The notes under the pieces were generated by a model. The model searched no databases, was not told the origin of the DNA, and worked only from the letters and a program-made list of their open reading frames with translations. Source: Halobacteriales archaeon QS_1_68_20 (GTDB taxonomy: Archaea; Halobacteriota; Halobacteria; Halobacteriales; PXRE01). Taken from it: a stretch of DNA of 64,000 nucleotides. The DNA is taken from the NCBI GenBank assembly GCA_003021085.1, contig PXRE01000029.1, positions 1 to 64,000 of the forward strand, in the 5' to 3' direction. Positions 62,487-64,000 of the stretch are shown here, one piece after another (positions within the stretch are counted from its first letter, which is position 1; each line of letters opens with the position of its first letter). Both the position numbers and the translations under genes were made by a program.

Positions 62487-64000
62487 GCGTCGGGAGCCAC
62501 CGTCGATCCTGAAACACTACCCGCGGATGCTGGCGGCGTACCTCCGGCGCGGCGAGGACGGCCTCTCGGAGATAGAGGAGGACCTGCGGTCACGGGCCGC
62601 CGCCCAGCCGGAGGGCAAGTTCACCAAGCGCCAGGCGGCCTACGTCCCGTTCGTGCCGCTCCCGCCGCTGGAGTGGCGCCACAAGTGCGGCCACTGCCGG
62701 TTCTGGGTCGACGAGGGGCCGGGTGAGGCCGGCCAGTGCATGATCGTCGGCACCGAGGACGACGGCTGGGGCGGCGAGTCGATCCACGAGGAAGCCGGGT
62801 GCGCGCTGTTCATGCCGCCAGCCGGCGAACCCGCGTTCGAGTGGCTCCGCGAGCAACGGGACCCGACGGGCGCGGACCTGGTGCGCGGCGAGTACCACGC
62901 TCCGCGGAGCCGCGGGGTCGAGATTCCGATCACCGACGTGGGGGGTGGTGCGGCCGGGCGCCGACCCGACGACGCCCACCGCCGACCCGACGAGGCGCAC
63001 CGGCGACACGCCGGCAAACCGGACGTCGGGACGGCCGTCGCGCCCGCCGGCCGGACCGTCCGACTGGAGCGGGTCGCCGGGGGCATGGCCGCGCCCGTCG
63101 ACCTGGCGTTCGACCCCGTCGGCGACCGCATCTTCGTCGCGGACCAGGCGGGCCTGGTCCACGTCGTCGGGGACGGCGACCTACGGGACGAGCCGTTGCT
63201 GGACCTCCGCGAGCGGACCGTCGAGCTGCGGAACCAGTACGACGAGCGCGGGGTGCTCGGCATGGCGCTGCATCCCGACTTCGCCGAGAACGGCCGGCTG
63301 TTCGTCCGGTACAGTGCCCCGCGCCGCGGGGGCACGCCGGCGGACTACGACCACACCGAGGTGCTGGCGGAGTTCCGCGTCGACGACGACCGCTCGCCGG
63401 TCGACCCCGGGGACGAGCGCGCGCTCATGGAGATTCCTCACCCGAAGTTCAACCACAACGCCGGCGCCGTGGCGTTCGGCCCTGACGGCTACCTCTGCTT
63501 GGCGATGGGCGACGGCGGCGGCGAGGCGGATTCGGGCTTCGGCCACGTCCCCGGCGGCAACGCCCAGGACGTGACGCGGAACGTCCTCGGGTCGATCATG
63601 CGGGTCGACGTGGACGCAGACGTGGACGAACCGCCCGAGTGGAACGGTGACGAGAGCGACGACCCCCGGGGCGAGGAACCCTACGGCGTCCCCGGGGACA
63701 ACCCGCTCGTCGGCGACTCCGGGTTCCACGGCGTCGGCGAGAACGGGGTCGACGAACTGTACGCCTGGGGCCTGCGCAACCCCTGGCGGATGTCCTTCGA
63801 CTCGGAGGGACGGCTGTTCGTCGCCGACGTCGGCCAGCACCTCTACGAGGAGGTGAACATCGTCGAAAAGGGCGGCAACTACGGCTGGCCGATCCGCGAG
63901 GGCTACCACTGCCTGAACCCCGACAATCCCAGCGACCCGCTCCCGGACTGCCCCGAGCAGAGCCGCCGGGGCGAACCCCTGCTGGACCCGATCCTGGAGT
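62473..64000 (+). CDS. HiPIP-like domain fused to PQQ-dependent sugar dehydrogenase-like beta-propeller (partial)
   Basis: Open to the right edge (509 codons visible). Residues 1-150 repeat the preceding protein's domain (KCGHCRFW with C72/C75, C89 in QCMIV, C110 in GCALFMP). After a His/Asp/Arg-rich linker (about 160-185) comes the soluble PQQ-glucose/aldose-dehydrogenase-type propeller (GMAAPVDLAFDPVGDRIFVA, MALHPDFAENGRLFVRYS, AMGDGGGEADSGFG, LYAWGLRNPWRMSFD). It would oxidise a sugar and pass electrons to the Fe-S domain. No export signal seen. Very unusual fusion. Confidence 0.7.
   Translation, partial: MARRRRREPPSILKHYPRMLAAYLRRGEDGLSEIEEDLRSRAAAQPEGKFTKRQAAYVPFVPLPPLEWRHKCGHCRFWVDEGPGEAGQCMIVGTEDDGWGGESIHEEAGCALFMPPAGEPAFEWLREQRDPTGADLVRGEYHAPRSRGVEIPITDVGGGAAGRRPDDAHRRPDEAHRRHAGKPDVGTAVAPAGRTVRLERVAGGMAAPVDLAFDPVGDRIFVADQAGLVHVVGDGDLRDEPLLDLRERTVELRNQYDERGVLGMALHPDFAENGRLFVRYSAPRRGGTPADYDHTEVLAEFRVDDDRSPVDPGDERALMEIPHPKFNHNAGAVAFGPDGYLCLAMGDGGGEADSGFGHVPGGNAQDVTRNVLGSIMRVDVDADVDEPPEWNGDESDDPRGEEPYGVPGDNPLVGDSGFHGVGENGVDELYAWGLRNPWRMSFDSEGRLFVADVGQHLYEEVNIVEKGGNYGWPIREGYHCLNPDNPSDPLPDCPEQSRRGEPLLDPILE

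Overview
The window comes from a haloarchaeon (class Halobacteria). The DNA is GC-rich, third codon positions are strongly GC-biased, and the proteins are very rich in Asp and Glu. The gene set is archaeal and halophilic: TFB, archaeal prolyl-tRNA synthetase, the aCPSF1/FttA termination nuclease, CetZ tubulin, NreA, and several small haloarchaeal families of unknown function. Many genes start at ATG or GTG 25-35 nt after a TATA element, as leaderless haloarchaeal transcripts do. I cannot fix the genus.

Layout. 1-1000: start of an HTH activator, a decayed integrase, and tRNA-Leu(GAG). 1111-8816: housekeeping and small genes (MBF1, AlaX, acyl-CoA dehydrogenase, a Tat-exported subtilase, HAD, a Vms1-like protein, DoxX). 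8914-11688: a Dna2-like nuclease-helicase, followed by repeat-rich non-coding DNA. 12190-17892: acetyltransferase, ProRS and aCPSF1. 18049-21347: an AT-rich two-gene island of secreted or lectin-like proteins that looks foreign. 21660-29600: small conserved genes, NreA, TFB, RNase HI, PadR and pyrophosphatase. 29714-33427: an alkaline-phosphatase-family protein, a broken HD-family gene and CetZ.

33515-43109 is one dense co-oriented block. It holds a coiled-coil protein, a secretion ATPase, a TadC/GspF-like platform and a series of single-helix, pilin-like proteins ending in one of 1030 residues. It looks like an uncharacterised type IV pilus-like surface machine. 43118-49341: DUF5791, DHH phosphoesterase, aldo/keto reductase, a small zinc finger, MFS, glycosyltransferase and NUDIX. 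50855-57162: a complete minus-strand dipeptide/oligopeptide ABC importer. 57518-60299: an unknown protein, a creatininase-family protein and an FAD amine oxidase. 61066-64000: DUF1405, then two tandem proteins sharing a four-cysteine HiPIP-like domain; the second is fused to a PQQ-type sugar dehydrogenase and runs off the window.

Two threads run through the whole window. First, GC-rich non-coding repeats (a unit of about 48 nt, a 27-nt unit, a GGGACTGAAAGGGGCCGCGCG box and CCTCCCCAGCC inverted repeats) recur at five or six intergenic loci, and two of these abut genes that have lost their 5' ends. Second, convergent genes end extremely tightly, sharing CTAG or abutting as TGATCA.
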